Source: Dipetalonema caudispina (Eukaryota > Nematoda > Chromadorea > Rhabditida > Onchocercidae). From it: a stretch of 64,000 bases of DNA. Position 1 is the stretch's first letter; every line of letters starts with the position of its first letter. Of this stretch, positions 1 to 13,749 are shown piece by piece. Location of the stretch: assembly GCA_013365325.1 (NCBI GenBank), contig JABVXV010000216.1, positions 46,248 to 110,247 on the forward strand. Direction: 5' to 3'. Below the pieces are notes generated by a model, which ran no database searches, was not told the origin of the DNA, and saw only the letters and a list, made by a program, of their open reading frames with translations. The translations under genes and the position numbers were made by a program.

Positions 1-3000
1 GAGAAATTTGGAGGATCGGTACGTGCACGTACACGTGACGGTAGTACGTTGCTACATGTTGCCGCCTTAAGTGGACATGCTTCAACTGCATTAGCATTTC
101 TAAAACATGGCGTACCACTTTGTATGCCAAATAAACGAGGTATAAATAATTGTAATTTATGTTAATTAATATCTTTTATAAGAGATATATCAATTAATTC
201 ATTAAAATTTCATGAAATATAATTTTTAAAGCTTAGCATAAATTTATTAAATACTGAACTAAAATATTATCTATTTGTTCGGGGAGCGAATCGATTGTTA
301 ATTTATTTTAACTACTAAAAAAAAAAAAAAAAAAAAGAAATTGTATAATTTAATTAATTACTTCAGGTGCTTTGGGTTTGCATTCTGCAGCAGCTGCAGG
401 TTTTACAGATGTTGTTCAATTATTAATTGCTCGAGGAACAAATGTTGATATTAAAACTAGAGTAATATCTTTCTACCCTTTTTTTTTTTTTTTTTTTTTT
501 TTTGTTTTCTTCACTAAAAATTTAGAAAAATTGAAATTTTATTAAAAATTTTTTCAACATTTAATTTTATTTTAATTAATTAGAAATTTTCAATCTAAAA
601 AATTACGATAATTAAAATAACATTCATTGAAAAATTTAAAAAAAAAAAAAAAAAAACATGAAATTAAATAATCATTGTATAATGGAATGTATAAATTTGA
701 AATTTTAAATTATTCAATATTAATAAAAGATTAATTAATAATATATTTTGTATATAATTACAGGATAATTATACAGCTTTACACGTTGCAGTACAAGCAG
801 GTAAAGCATCAGTTGTTGAAGCATTATTAGGATATGGTGCAGATGTTCATGTTCATGGTGGTGCAATTGGTGAAACAGCTTTACATATTGCTTCATCATT
901 AACAACAGAAGATGCAATTGATTGTGCAGTAATGTTATTAAAAAGTGGTGCACAAGTTAATGTTACACGTAATGATGGTGAAACACCATTACATATTGCT
1001 GCACGAAATCCGCTTTCCGGAATGATACGTTTACTACTTAATGAAGGAGCTAATCCAAAAATTTCTTCTAATGTTAGTTAAATTAAACATTAATTTTTTT
1101 TTTTTTAATCCATTTCTAATTACATAATAATAATAATTATTATTATTATAAATGTATAATATTTTTTTAATAAATACTAATTACCATATTGATTAAAATA
1201 AATTTTCAAAAATTTATTTTTTCATTTTTATTAGAATAAAATTTTAGATTGCAAAATAATTTTAAATGAATGAAATGAAAAAAAAAAAAAATTAGAAATG
1301 AATAATAGTAGAAAAAATTTTTCATAAATTATATATTATTCTTTTTAAGAAATTTTTAATTAATTAATAAATATACTGTAATTATAGAAAAGTGAAAGTG
1401 TTTTGCATGTAGCAGCAAAAAGTTGTAATAGTGAAGCAGTAACACTTATCTTAGAACATCTTTCTCAACAGATGTCACCTGAAGAAATGAAGGAATTTGT
1501 TAATGCTCGAACTACTCAGGTAATAAACTTAAATTTTCATCTTATTAAAAAAAAAACAAAAACAAATTTCTTACTTACTATCTTTTCGCATTTTCTATTT
1601 CAAATTTTACTGAATTATTTCAATTTTCACTTAGATCTCTTTTTTTATTTTGAATTCAATTTTTCAAAAAGTGTAAAAATTTTAGGATGGTCTAACAGCA
1701 GTACATTATGCTGCTCAGATTACCCCAGATCAAGCACATTTTCCGGGTGAAGATGCAAAATTGATCAAAACTCTTATTGATTACAGTGGTCAACCAGAAT
1801 TACAAACATATAAGGTAAATTTTCAAATTTCAATTCGAATTTTAGGCATGTTAGGACTTCGAAATTTTTTTTGAAAAAATTTTGACTTTTAAAAAAGAAA
1901 AAATGTTATATAGTTATTGCTTCTATCTTTTGAAAAAACTGTTTTGGAAAAAATATTGAAATTTGCAACTTTTTTAAGCAATAAACCGCTGTAGGATTAA
2001 GTTAAAAAGATTTTAAATCTTTGAATTTTAAAATTTAAACAAATATTTAGTTGATAGTTTGCTGGAAATAAAATTTGCCTTTTCTGGCTATTTAGGAGCA
2101 AGAAACGGCAATGCATTTGGCCGCACGATCGGGTAATGAAGCTGCATTGCTTGCTATTGTTGATAAAATTGGCGCTGGTTCAGTACAAATTGTTCAAAAT
2201 AAGCAATCAAAAGTAAAAATTATTTAAATAAGCAATGCGATTTTGCTAATTACTCTTATATCATTGTATTGTCATAATATTTCCAGTAATTTATATTGAT
2301 TAAACTAGGAAATTAATTATTTAAATGGTAGATAGCGAGAATTCTCTCACTTTTAAGAATGGTTGGTCACCATTAATGGAAGCATGTGCACTTGGTCATT
2401 TTGGTGTTGCTCGAATTCTCCTACAACATCATGCTCGAGTTGATGTTTTTGATGAAAATGGTCGAACAGCATTACATTTAGCTGCTGCTAATGGTCATCT
2501 CAAGTTAACACATCTGTTATTGACCAGTAAAGCATTTGTTAACAGGTGCAACTATATATTGAATAGATGTTTTCTTTTTCAAATAATAGCAAAATTTTAC
2601 GAATTGTTGTCAATTGGATTATTTTTGATAGTAATTTTTGTAGGTATTGTTCGAAAATATCAATGAGAAAATAATCAAACTATTTTTATTTTTTTTTTTT
2701 GCACTGGAATTTTCTACTGGAATAAACAAAAAATAGTTTAAATTGACTTAAATCATGGAAAATCTCTATGCTTAAATGTTGTATTAAGCGAACAATATTA
2801 GAGAGTTTAATTTTAATAGCTTTTTTTTTTTCCTCTATTAGGAGATCTAATTTTAATGAAGAAAAAAATTCTTAATATTATTATATATTGTAGTAAATCG
2901 AAAACTGGTGAAGCACCGTTACATCTAGCAGCACAAAATGGTCATGTCAAAGTGGTCAGTGTCCTAGTAGAAGAGCATGGTGCTTTATTGGAAGCAATAA

Positions 3001-6000
3001 CATTAGACAATCAAACAGCATTACATTTTGCTGCACGATATGGACAATTAGCTGTAGCGCAAACGTTACTTACACTTGGTGCAAATCCAAATGCACGTGA
3101 TGATAAAGGACAAACACCGCTTCATTTAGCAGCTGAAGTATGACAAATTCAATTTAATATATTATTTATTAAAGAAAGCAAAGAAAATAAAAAAAAAAAA
3201 CTGAGACAGAGAAAAAAAAATGCAAAATAATTAATCATAGTAAAAGATTAATTTTATCAAAATATGTTAACATTTGAATTTATAATTTTCAAATTCCATT
3301 TTTTCATTTTTTTCAGAATGATTATCCAGATGTAGTCAAATTATTTTTAAAAATGAGACAAAATAATCGAGCAGTATTGACAGCAATTGATTTGAATGGT
3401 TTTACATGTGCACATATTGCTGCAGTAAAAGGATCATATGCAGTTGTTAAAGAATTGATGATGATTGATAAAGCTATGGTTATTCAAGTATGTCTTCCTC
3501 ATATCATTTTTTGATATCAATGAACTAATCAATAGATCGAAATTAATTCGTAAAGAAAAAAAAGTAATAAAAGTTCTGTTATTTGACATGAAAATCTTCA
3601 TATTTGCTATGAATTTTTTTTTTTGTAAATATGCCAACATTGAAATTTTTCGTTTTCATTGTTAGACAAATGATGGAAATGAAATTTTTACTGATTTTTT
3701 TTCTTTTTTTTTCTTTGCAAATTAACAATCTAAATTGGATGAATAAATTAAAGGCAAAAACAAAAACAATGGAAGCGACAGCATTGCATATGGCAGCAGC
3801 TGGTGGACATAGTAAAATTGTTAAAATTTTACTGGAAAATGGTGCTAATGCTGAGAATGAAAATGCTGTTAGTCATATATTTCGTAAAAAATTTATACTC
3901 AACTTTTTTTCCACCAATAATTTTTAGCCAAGTTAAATAAAACTAAAAATCATACAAAATATATCCTTCTAAAAAAGATTTAAATATTGCAATTTGATTT
4001 TTGCAATTTTTCATTTCAGTTTATTTTATTATTTGTTTAAAATCATTTAGCATGGTATGACTGCGCTTCATTTGGGTGCTAAGAATGGTTTTGTTCCCAT
4101 TCTTAATGTTTTTGATCAATCATTATGGAAGAAATGTTCAAAAAAGGTATTTTAATATTGTTAATGAAGCGTTTGTCGGAGACAAAAAAATAAATAAAAG
4201 CAAAATTCAATTTGTAATTTTTAATTGCTTATCTATACAAAAGTTTAGGAAAAAAGGGTATTCCTTTATGTAAAAATTTCATTCATTTCTATAAATTTAG
4301 ACCGGCTTGAATGCACTTCATATAGCTGCATATTATGGGAATTCAGATTTTGTAATGGAAATGTTAAAGCATGTACCAGCAAATTTACGATCCGAACCAC
4401 CAATTTACAATCATTATGTTGTGAAAGAATTTGCAACCGAAGTAAGAAAGTAATGTTACTTTTACCTTTCTAACCTTTCATTCCTATCTTTTATTTTGCA
4501 TCAATAACAAATACTCTCAAGTGATTTATTTGAACTCATCAAAGAAAAAGGAGAAAAAACGAAAAATTAATCATAATTCAAATTAAATTTCAAATTAAAT
4601 CTGACAAAATGGAGAAAATCTCCCAATTTTTAACATTTAATCTTAAATTTTTCATCATCTGTTTTTTAATTTATTTGTTAGAAATTAATGGAAAGTTATT
4701 ATTGATTTATTGCTTTAATATTTTTTAAAAAAAATTTATATTATATTTCATTTTTAAATGTACTTATATTATATTTTATTTTTAAAATGAATTTTCACTT
4801 TTTTCTTTTTTTTTCATAGTATGGATTTACACCTTTACATTTGGCTGCACAATCTGGACATGATGCATTGGTACGAATGTTATTGAATCAGGGAGTTCAG
4901 GTGGATGCAACTTCAACAACGATGGTTAGCATGTTGAAATTGCAAGATATCAGTTTGTCCACATTTTTTACTTCTCAATCTAATCTATCCATCTGTATAT
5001 TTAATTGTTGAATGAATTCAGATTTCAATTTGCATTCAATAATCAATTTGTTTAAATTTCCCATCTCTTCTCTTTTTTTTTCTTTTCTTTTTTTTGGAAA
5101 ATTTTCTTTTCGACGAAAAATTTTCACTTTCGTTTTGTTTACGTCTTTCATCGTATTTGTGCTCTTTTATTCATGCATTTTAGCTATTGGCATCTTTTAT
5201 TTAGAGTGTTATACCACTTCATCTAGCAGCTCAACAGGGTCATATCGCGGTAGTCGGGATGCTTTTATCGCGGTCAACTCAACAGCAGCATGCAAAAGAT
5301 TGGCGTGGACGGACACCATTACATTTGGCTTCAATGAATGGACATTACGAAATGGTTTCATTACTTATTGCTCAAGGATCGAATATCAACGTCATGGATC
5401 AGGTTCATTTCAGGCTCATAGGTCATTTAGTCTAGGTTGAGTTTTCTTCCCTAAATTTGGTTAGTTTTATATTTAGAGCCTAAGTTTAATTTTTTGTCGA
5501 TTTTCTGATTTGACAACACATGAATACAGCAACTCAAGCTTGCATAATCTTCTAAGTTTTGAATGTTTGGTATTTCACAATTAATTAATAACGAAATTTT
5601 TCCGAAACCGAAGTTTTTTTTTCCCATAGATTTCTAAAGTATTAATTAAAAATTGAAATGTTTCGAGAATGGATGGACAGGGATGCATTATGCCACTCAA
5701 GCAGGACATTTGAATGTCGTCAAATTGTTTGTAAAGAGTTCAGCTGATGCGCAGGCAGAAACGAAAGAAGGAAAGGTAAGTTTGAATTTTCAATTTTGAT
5801 TTTGAAATATAATACTAATGCTGGTAGGATATAATAGATTGCAGTTTGATTTAGATACCATTATGTTTCGCTGCTGCACACAATCATGTTGATTGTTTAC
5901 GTTTTCTACTAAAACAAAATCATGATACGCATGCATTGATGGATGATCGAAAGGTAATTTATTAATAGCTTACTAATTTAACTTCTCAATAAAAATTCCT

Positions 6001-9000
6001 TGTAAATAAAAATTTCCTTACAAATGAAAAGTTATTATTAATTTGTTGCCCATTCATTAACTCCGAGCATTAATTTTTACAGTTCATTTTTGATCTAATG
6101 GTTTGCGGTAAAACGAATGATAATGAACCATTAAAAGAATTCATTTTACAAAGTCCAGCACCAATTGAAACTGCTGTTAAGCTATCAGCTTTATATCATG
6201 AAATGAGTGAAAAGGAAAAGGTTAGCTAAATTTTTTTATCATTAAATTCGCACTTATCAAAATCTTATTCAGAATTCAAAAACAAAAAGAAATTGCAATG
6301 GAAAAAATCATGTAACGTCGATATAAGTATACATTTAAACTCTAATATTTTCTTTTTTTATTTTTGTTAAAAGCTTAATCAGCGATAGTATCTCACTGTT
6401 AACAAGATGTGTGATCAATATTGATTGATGATAATAATTAAATATAATATATCATAAAGAAGATGTAAAAAAAAAATCTTATAATCATAGTAAGAAAAGT
6501 GACAATATTAGTACAATGTTAACACTGATATTAATAGTTCAAAGTTATTTGTGTTAAACCAGAATTAAGAAATCAGATTATGTGTACGGTAGGAAATTCT
6601 GTATTTGGGTAACTAAAAACTTCTACAATTAAGGATAACGCATCAATTTTGATTTTTTTTTCCGTACATTTAAGACTTAAAGAGTAAAGTGAAGTACCAA
6701 AATGACAGTTTGAAATATATGTCGTGCGATGTACGGATGACATATTTTACCTAAGTAATAACTATAATGGCTAGTTGCTTGTGAATCAAGTTAATTAGTT
6801 TAGTGAAATTATTTGCTCACAGGAACGAGCCAAAGATCTGTTGAATGTCTCACAATTTGCGGAAGATATGGCCGTTGAATTGTTAGGCATAACAGCAAGC
6901 GAATATAATCCGGCATTGTTACTGAAAGCAAAGGATAATCGTGGACGACCACTTTTGGATGTATTGATTGAAAATGAACAGGTAGGTAAATATGAAGTAA
7001 AATGAAATTAAATAGATAAATTTGTTGCCATATATTGAGAAGTTCAATGTTTGTTTTTGGATTTTTTTTTTCTTTTTTGTGTCATTTCCAGAAAGAAGTA
7101 GTTTCCTATGCATCAGTACAGCGTTATCTTACGGAAATCTGGACCGGACGTGTGGAATGGTCATTTGGTAAAACGGTCGCATTCACATTAATGGTACTTA
7201 TTTGTCCACCAGCTTGGTTTTATTTTTCGCTACCGCTTGATACACGTATTGGACGTGCTCCAATCATCAAATTCGTTTGTCACATTGGTATATTAAATTT
7301 AATTTCAATTACTAACAGACTAAAATCATTTTTAATTTCATGAAAAATTCCTTCCATTTTCATTTTACTATTTTCATAGTTTCCTCGTACATTCGACAAG
7401 TTGAAGCTTATGTATAACGTCTAGTTGAGATTGTAGTTTTCGAACTTAATTCCCAAAATCATTTCAGTGTCACATATCTACTTTACAATTTTACTGACAA
7501 TTGTGGTACTCAGTTTGACACATAAAATTTACGAAGTACGAACTATTGTACCGAATCCAGTTGAGTGGTTACTACTTCTATGGCTTTCCGGGAATCTCGT
7601 TTCCGAATTATCCAATGCAGGTGGTGGTTCCGGTCTTGGAATTGTTAAGGTTGGATTTTAATCACGTCAGATCAAATTTTTAGATTTTTAAATTTAATTT
7701 CCATCTATATGCAGATTATTAATGAGCTAGCCGTTTAAAAATCGTTTTATTCAAAAACTGCCTTCAAGAAACTTTCTTTCGATTAGTAGAAAATGAAAAT
7801 TTAACTTCCAGTATTCGCATTATGCATACATAAAAGCAACCAATGCATGCAAATTTATTTCAATTGCATATTCTTGTTAATTCATATATATGCATTTTAT
7901 GTTTGGCGTAAATTAGCACATCTTATAAATCAGTGTATGGTATTTATCAGTATCTTCTGTTGTTGTTTAATTTAATTAAATACAATTAGACAAAAAGTAA
8001 TATGATATCAGCCATGAGATCGATTTATCTAATCTTACATCGATGAGATTCAAAGCTTTGCAACAAAAAAGAAAAAAAAAAATTATCTTATAAGTCGCAT
8101 GCAAATGCAATTAGTCTATTTCGGGTGCAGCTGCAAATTTCAGGTACTAATTTTGGTACTTAGTGCAGTTGCAATAGCAGTGCACGTTCTTGCATTCGTG
8201 TTACCCATCTTGTTTATGCATCATTTGAATGATGACGAAAAGATGCATTTTGTACGAACAATGCTTTATCTGAAGAACCAACTATTTGCGCTTGCCTTAT
8301 TATTTTCCTTCGTTGAATTTTTGGACTTCCTCACTGTCCATCATTTGTTCGGCCCATGGGCTATTATTATACGTGACCTTATGTATGACCTTCTCAGGTA
8401 TGATCTTTACAATTTTCGTACTTTTATTTTCTATTATAGATCATCTCATTGATCTTATTTTAAATTATTTCATTAGTTCTATTTTAGATTATTGCATTAA
8501 TCGATATATTGTGTAATACTTAATTTCTACTTCAGATTACCCCAGTAATGATGTAATTATATTATAAATCAATTATTTTGAGATAATTTCATCAAGAATT
8601 GTTAACCTTTTTGTTCCAATAAGTTATTTATTTACATTTAATATATTGATACGTCTGTTTAATCGTCTTTTGAACTCATTTCTGTTTTGTTTTCATTTGA
8701 TAGTTGAAAATTTTTTCATCTTTGATGAACACAAAGAAAAGATGGTAATAAATTTAAAATTGAATATTTCGATCGATAAGATAGCGAAAAAAGTATGCTT
8801 CATCATGACCCTGAAATATTCAATTAAATAAATCAAAAACTTCAATGCCAATTATTTCAATTACCTTTCACTTATCTAACTTTAATTACTTGTCTAATTC
8901 TATTCATTTAATCATTTCTCTTACTTTTTTCCAGGTTTCTCGTTATATTATTACTCTTCATAGCGGGTTTTACTCTACATGTCACCTCTATATTTCAGGT

Positions 9001-10685
9001 AATTAAAATAATAAATATGATGGATTTTTTTTTTTAATATTCTTGTTGAAGATAGAATATTATCATTTTTGGATATACCAAAAACCATTTTCGCATATTG
9101 ACTGACCATTAAAAAGTATCGTGTAAATCATCAAAAATCTGAAATTACAATGTCATTTAAAAGTCAATTGATAAATTTATCCTCAAACACAGTTTTTATC
9201 TTCACATTAATTCTCACATCTTTAAAACTCTAATTCATCTTAAAAAAAAAAAAAAATGCATAAATAATTGAGATGAAAGTTGTAGCCAGCATATCAACCT
9301 GCGGATGCGGATGATGCGCAATGGATGCGTCTTGCATCACCGGAACAAACTCTTGAAATGTTATTTTTCTCATTATTCGGATTAGTGGAACCGGATACGA
9401 TGCCACCACTTCATTTAGTTCCCGATTTTGGCAAAATTATTTTAAAAATGATTTTTGGAATCTATTTGTTGGTTACTTTAATTGTAAGTAATTTTTGAAA
9501 TTCTGTAATTTTAATTTTAATACTGAATGAATAGCAGATAACTTAGCAAAGGACAAGATTTTAAAATTGGCAAAAAAATTTCGATCGTAAATCTAAATTT
9601 GAATAATGGAAATTTGAGTTGAAAAATTTTTAGGTTTTAATAAATTTGTTGATTGCAATGATGTCTGATACGTATCAACGGATTCAAGCACAATCGGATA
9701 AGGAATGGAAATTCGGTCGTGCAATCCTTATCCGGCAGATGAATAAACGTTCTGCTACTCCGGCTCCTATTAATATGTTAACGAAATTAATTGTTGTCCT
9801 TAAAGTTGCTTATAGAAATAACTGTAAGCTATATTTTTTTTTTTTTTTCAAGTAAAAGATCAAATAAATGAACAGTTTAGACAGCAATAAGGTTCAACAA
9901 ATTTGAATTGTATTTGAATTTAGTAATTCCTTACCTTTCTATAGTTTCAAAACTATACAATTTGCTGAAGTTAAATTCATTAGTTTGAGTATAATTTTAA
10001 ATTAATTATTCATTTTATTTTAGTGAAATTGTGCACGCAAAAAGCTCAGCAAGATCTCAGGCATGAAGAGAATATTGATGCATTTTCGATGAGTGGTGAT
10101 ACGGGTCGTTTTAGTCCAGCAATTTTAGCTGATGATGATACTGCAGGTATCATTTTCTTGTCAATTTCCAGTAAACTTATACCCAAAAAACTTATCAAAA
10201 TCTCCTGAATGATTTTTCCAATTTTTAATTTTTGTTTTTGATTTTGTCCTTTGGATCAGTTAGACTCGTCATTTTTTTAGTGATAGGCCAATGTGAGCTA
10301 ATATTAAATCATTCTTAATTCCCTTGCTAGTCAATTTGTTGATTTGTTAAATTTGTTAAACTTATCATTGATATTTCAGTTAATAGATATATTATTATAA
10401 GAATTAAGTTGAAATTTAGGATTCTGAAGATTTTATTTTTCTGACAGAATGGAGTGCTTAAAAGCTTAAATATTAAAAATTCTGTATTGAAATACTTCCA
10501 AAAAAAATTTTTTTCTTCTTAGTTTTTATTCTTTAGAAGTTCGACATGGCCAGAATGAGGAATTGGGAAAAAGTGATGATTGGAATATTGAAACAATAAT
10601 CGATTGGAAACGTGTAGTCGATATGTATTATCAAATAAATGGTAAGACGGATCCGGAAGAAGTACACGTGGAAGTGCCGTCATAA
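1..10685 (+). CDS. trp-4: TRPN/NOMPC mechanotransduction channel (trp-4 type), 5' end outside window
   Basis: This is a pore-forming mechanosensory cation channel of sensory neurons; the TRPN family uses an ankyrin spring tethered to microtubules. The visible part is 26 exons and about 1345 residues. Exons: 1-139, 367-461, 764-1072, 1388-1519, 1686-1814, 2096-2212, 2358-2545, 2894-3137, 3317-3487, 3754-3867, 4051-4146, 4301-4441, 4820-4924, 5205-5402, 5668-5775, 5855-5953, 6083-6220, 6823-6981, 7092-7287, 7468-7649, 8144-8397, 8935-8998, 9286-9483, 9634-9823, 10024-10146, 10537-10685. Exons 1-16 encode about 22 ankyrin repeats (TPLHLAA-type cores). Exons 17-18 encode the linker helices. Exon 19 starts S1 (VAFTLMVLICPPAWFYF), followed by S2-S4 in exons 20-21, S5 in exon 22, the pore segment EMLFFSLFGLVEPD in exon 23, S6 (INLLIAMM) and the TRP box (WKFGRAILIRQM) in exon 24. 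The membrane part is nearly collinear with the fly NOMPC family. Full TRPN proteins are about 1700-1900 aa, so roughly the first seven repeats and the N-terminus lie upstream. All splice phases agree. The stop is TAA at 10683. Confidence 0.96.
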
Positions 10686-11438
10686 ATGTAACAAACAGTG
10701 ATGTACTTGACGATTTGCAACAGTTTCGATTGGATGTTTGAATTCAATCGAAATTTCAAGATGTTCAAAATGAAGAAATAGGAGAGGAGTACAACAATGA
10801 TTGAGATAAAAATTCTGTATTTCAATTTATTTTTTATTTTTCCCATTAAAATTTCTCATCTCTTAGCAAACTGATAAATGAATAATTATATATTTGTTCT
10901 ATCAATTTATTCGATTTCGTTTTTTTTCCTCAAGTGCCACAACAGTTTTTTTTTTCTCCTCCTATTTGCTTCATATCATTTATATTTGTATAATAAAAAT
11001 AAACTATCACTCAGTTTCATTACATATTTGTAAAACAAATTTTTAAAAAATTTTTTACAAAATTGACAATAAAATAAGAAATATTAATTGTAAAAATGCT
11101 GCAATATATCAAGTCTAACACTTTATTTTATAACAATGAGAAGTTAATGAGTGAATTACACTGAAAAAGTAATTTAAGGCGATCTTTGAAGACAAATTTT
11201 CATATAGCAATTAACAAATAATAGCCTCCTATCATTTCTTCATATCATTATTTCCTTATCTATACATCAATCATGCAAATTACGATGGACAAGAATAATA
11301 CTAAATGTAACTATCGTCGGGAAAAGTATCGTTATCTGTGGCTTACATAATTTCCATTTACAAACTACGCTTTACCTCATTTTATACCTTATTCCCGAAT
11401 GTCACAACTTTAATAATCAATTAAAATTAATTCTTAAA
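10686..11438. other. Convergent 3' flanks of trp-4 and the minus-strand gene
   Basis: This stretch is AT-rich and no exon was found in it. A canonical AATAAA at 10992-10997 lies about 310 bases after the trp-4 stop and probably marks its 3' end. The remainder would be the 3' untranslated region of the minus-strand gene ending at 11439. Confidence 0.5.
10992..10997 (+). terminator. Likely polyadenylation signal of trp-4
   Basis: AATAAA on the plus strand, about 307 bases downstream of the trp-4 stop codon. The assignment rests on position and hexamer only. Confidence 0.4.
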
Positions 11439-13736
11439 TTAGCGGCAATTTTTATAGATATCAACAATTAAATCATTGAGTATTTGTAGCGTTTCATCAA
11501 ACATTTGTTTTGTATCAATTACAATACTATTTTCATCATCGATTTGCAAGTTTGCTATTTTACCTAAAATTGATATTAAGTTTAGAGTGGTGATATGAAA
11601 GAATTGTACAATGCGAAAAAATTGACGATGTTTTATAGTAATTCGAATTTGTACCTATATTTAACTCTTTGGACAAACATATTGATTCGATTGCACTGAT
11701 TTCTTGTTCAATCGATTCAATCGATTCATTCATTTTGTCAAAATTATTAACTCTGAAGTAAAGCGATAGTAGTAAAAAAGGATTTTTATAACACTACTGA
11801 TCTCAATTTGTAACGTTAATTAATTTTTTTTTTTTTTTTTAGATCATATAATTATTTTTACTGAGCAATTTTTGTCTACTTTAAAAGTTAATTTTAGTAA
11901 TTAATGATAAGAACTGAAATTGCAATTTTCAGATTAAGCCATCATCCTTTTTTTTTTACGGCAAATTTTCATTTAGTATGATTTTACATACCTGTCAATC
12001 ATTATCTGTGATTGCATATATTCCAACCATCTAATGATTGTATCATTATAGTCGTTTCTATTTCGGAAACTTTCCGGAAAAGCGTTAAAAACGAAAATTT
12101 TTTTTGATATTGTTTGATGATATTTTTGTATCAGTTTTTTTGAACTTCCTCCTTTCAGAGCATTTTTTGATCTGGAAATTTTTGGTTCTATTTTAAATTT
12201 TATGTTTGAATTTTGAAATTATCGATTTTTCCAGGTATCAATGCAAACAAAATATTGAAAATTTATTTCCTCTTTTTATCTTTTAATTTACTTATTACAA
12301 AAAAGTCGGAGGAAAACGATTTGTAATAACAACTGATGCATTATGTAATTTTATCAAATTTTTTCTTCTTAATTACTGTTGAATCAATGATTGAAAACAG
12401 CTAACTCTTTGATGATTATTTAAAAGTGATACAAAATGATTTAAATTAATATACTTTTTTTTTAACTGAATGAAATATATGGTATTTTAGTTAGGTAAAT
12501 ATTTAGTAACTTATTCATTTAACTGAATTTTCTTTGTGATGCAATCATCAGTTTTTGAATCACATTGAATTTGCTCATCCATTATTGTTTCCGGAAACAA
12601 TTGAATTTCACCAATTGCTGTTGATAACGGAATATGTGATAAGGTAAGATTAGCGATATTTTTGGGCGAAATATTAATCGTTGTTGAGAAAAATTTAGCT
12701 GGAAATTTTCAATTTTTTCTTTTAAACAAAATTTTCTAATTTTATAGATCTTTTGCAACAGTTAATTGATGCTGGCAATATCAAGCTTTTTCTCATTAAT
12801 TTTTAATGTAGAATTGAATTCAAAATTAATTCAATCCATTTCGAACGGTAATGTAATGCTAGGAGTAAATCATACTCAAAAATATTTTACCGATTGATTC
12901 TTGAGCTATTTTCCTCCTATTATTTAAAAAGAGGATGTTATGAATGTTGGAAGATGAAGAATCAATCGATCATAACATTTTGTAATTGTTATTTTTTGAT
13001 AAATTATTGTTAGCTCGGATAAACAGCTATATAGAGAAAATTAGAACTTTTTAAATTTTATTAACTTCATGTAATTTCCATAATTTATTTCATTTAAACT
13101 TTTTGATTTCTTAGTTTTCTTGTAACGCTTTAATAAAAGGTGAACGCATAAATACCTACCCGATTTTTGTTCAATTATAACTTCATAAATTGTTGCACAG
13201 ACTGATTGATGCTTACACTTTTCGGCTATCTTTTTGGAAGCACATTTTAATAATTTCAATTTTATGTAATGCGCAATAAAACATTCCGCGAGGTGCAATT
13301 GGTGGCTATCTGATTGTTTTTTTTTTTTTTCGTAAACTGGTTTAATTTGAAATTTTGATTGCTCTTCCTAATTTTGTAATTAGAGTCTTTTTTTCGACTG
13401 TATATTCGATAAGCCTTCTTTTTCTTTTTTTTTTCGTTGATAAGTCCTTATTTGATAAAGATTTATATGAAGAAGCTATTAGTATCCGTAGAGTGTTTTT
13501 TTAACTTTTTTGAAAAAGCATCTTTTAAAACTTTGAAATTTAAAAGCTAAAAAAATCAACGAAAATTTACTGATTCTTGGATAAGTTTTCATTGGTAAAG
13601 CAATATTATCGTTATCGAAAGATTCCTGACTGGAAACAGTTATATCCGTGAAGGATACGATGGTAAGCTCTGAGCTTAAACTTGAAGTTCCAATTGTACT
13701 TTTCATTTCAGATAAATTTGAATTGAAGCTCAGCAT
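11439..13736 (-). CDS. Unrecognised protein of about 272 aa with helical C-terminus
   Basis: I do not recognise the family. Exons read on the minus strand: 13736-13571, 13309-13160, 12698-12599, 12171-11992, 11752-11655, 11563-11439; together they total 819 bases in phase. The first exon is Ser/Thr-rich (starts MLSFNSNLSEMKSTIG). The second is Cys/Lys-rich (KCASKKIAEKCKHQSVC). The last three encode charged, probably helical sequence (MNESIESIEQEISAIES) ending DIYKNCR. The start ATG lies 13 bases after a TTGCAG acceptor at 13750, consistent with trans-splicing. The third exon is ambiguous. Without the GTTTCC donor at 12598 the frame stays open to a TAA at 12511, with coding-looking sequence. 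The locus could therefore be a 184-aa protein plus a separate short downstream gene, or one gene with alternative ends. It lies about 775 bases downstream of the receptor gene on the same strand, so co-transcription is possible. Confidence 0.6.
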
Positions 13737-13749
13737 ATCATTCGACTCA

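Noticed and set aside
735..953. Minus-strand His/Leu-rich open frame
   Set aside because: It is the antisense shadow of trp-4 ankyrin exon 3, whose plus-strand reading is unmistakable.
5012..5440. 142-codon plus-strand open frame
   Set aside because: It runs through a trp-4 intron and exon 14 in a wrong frame; the correct frame of 5205-5402 gives two ankyrin repeats.
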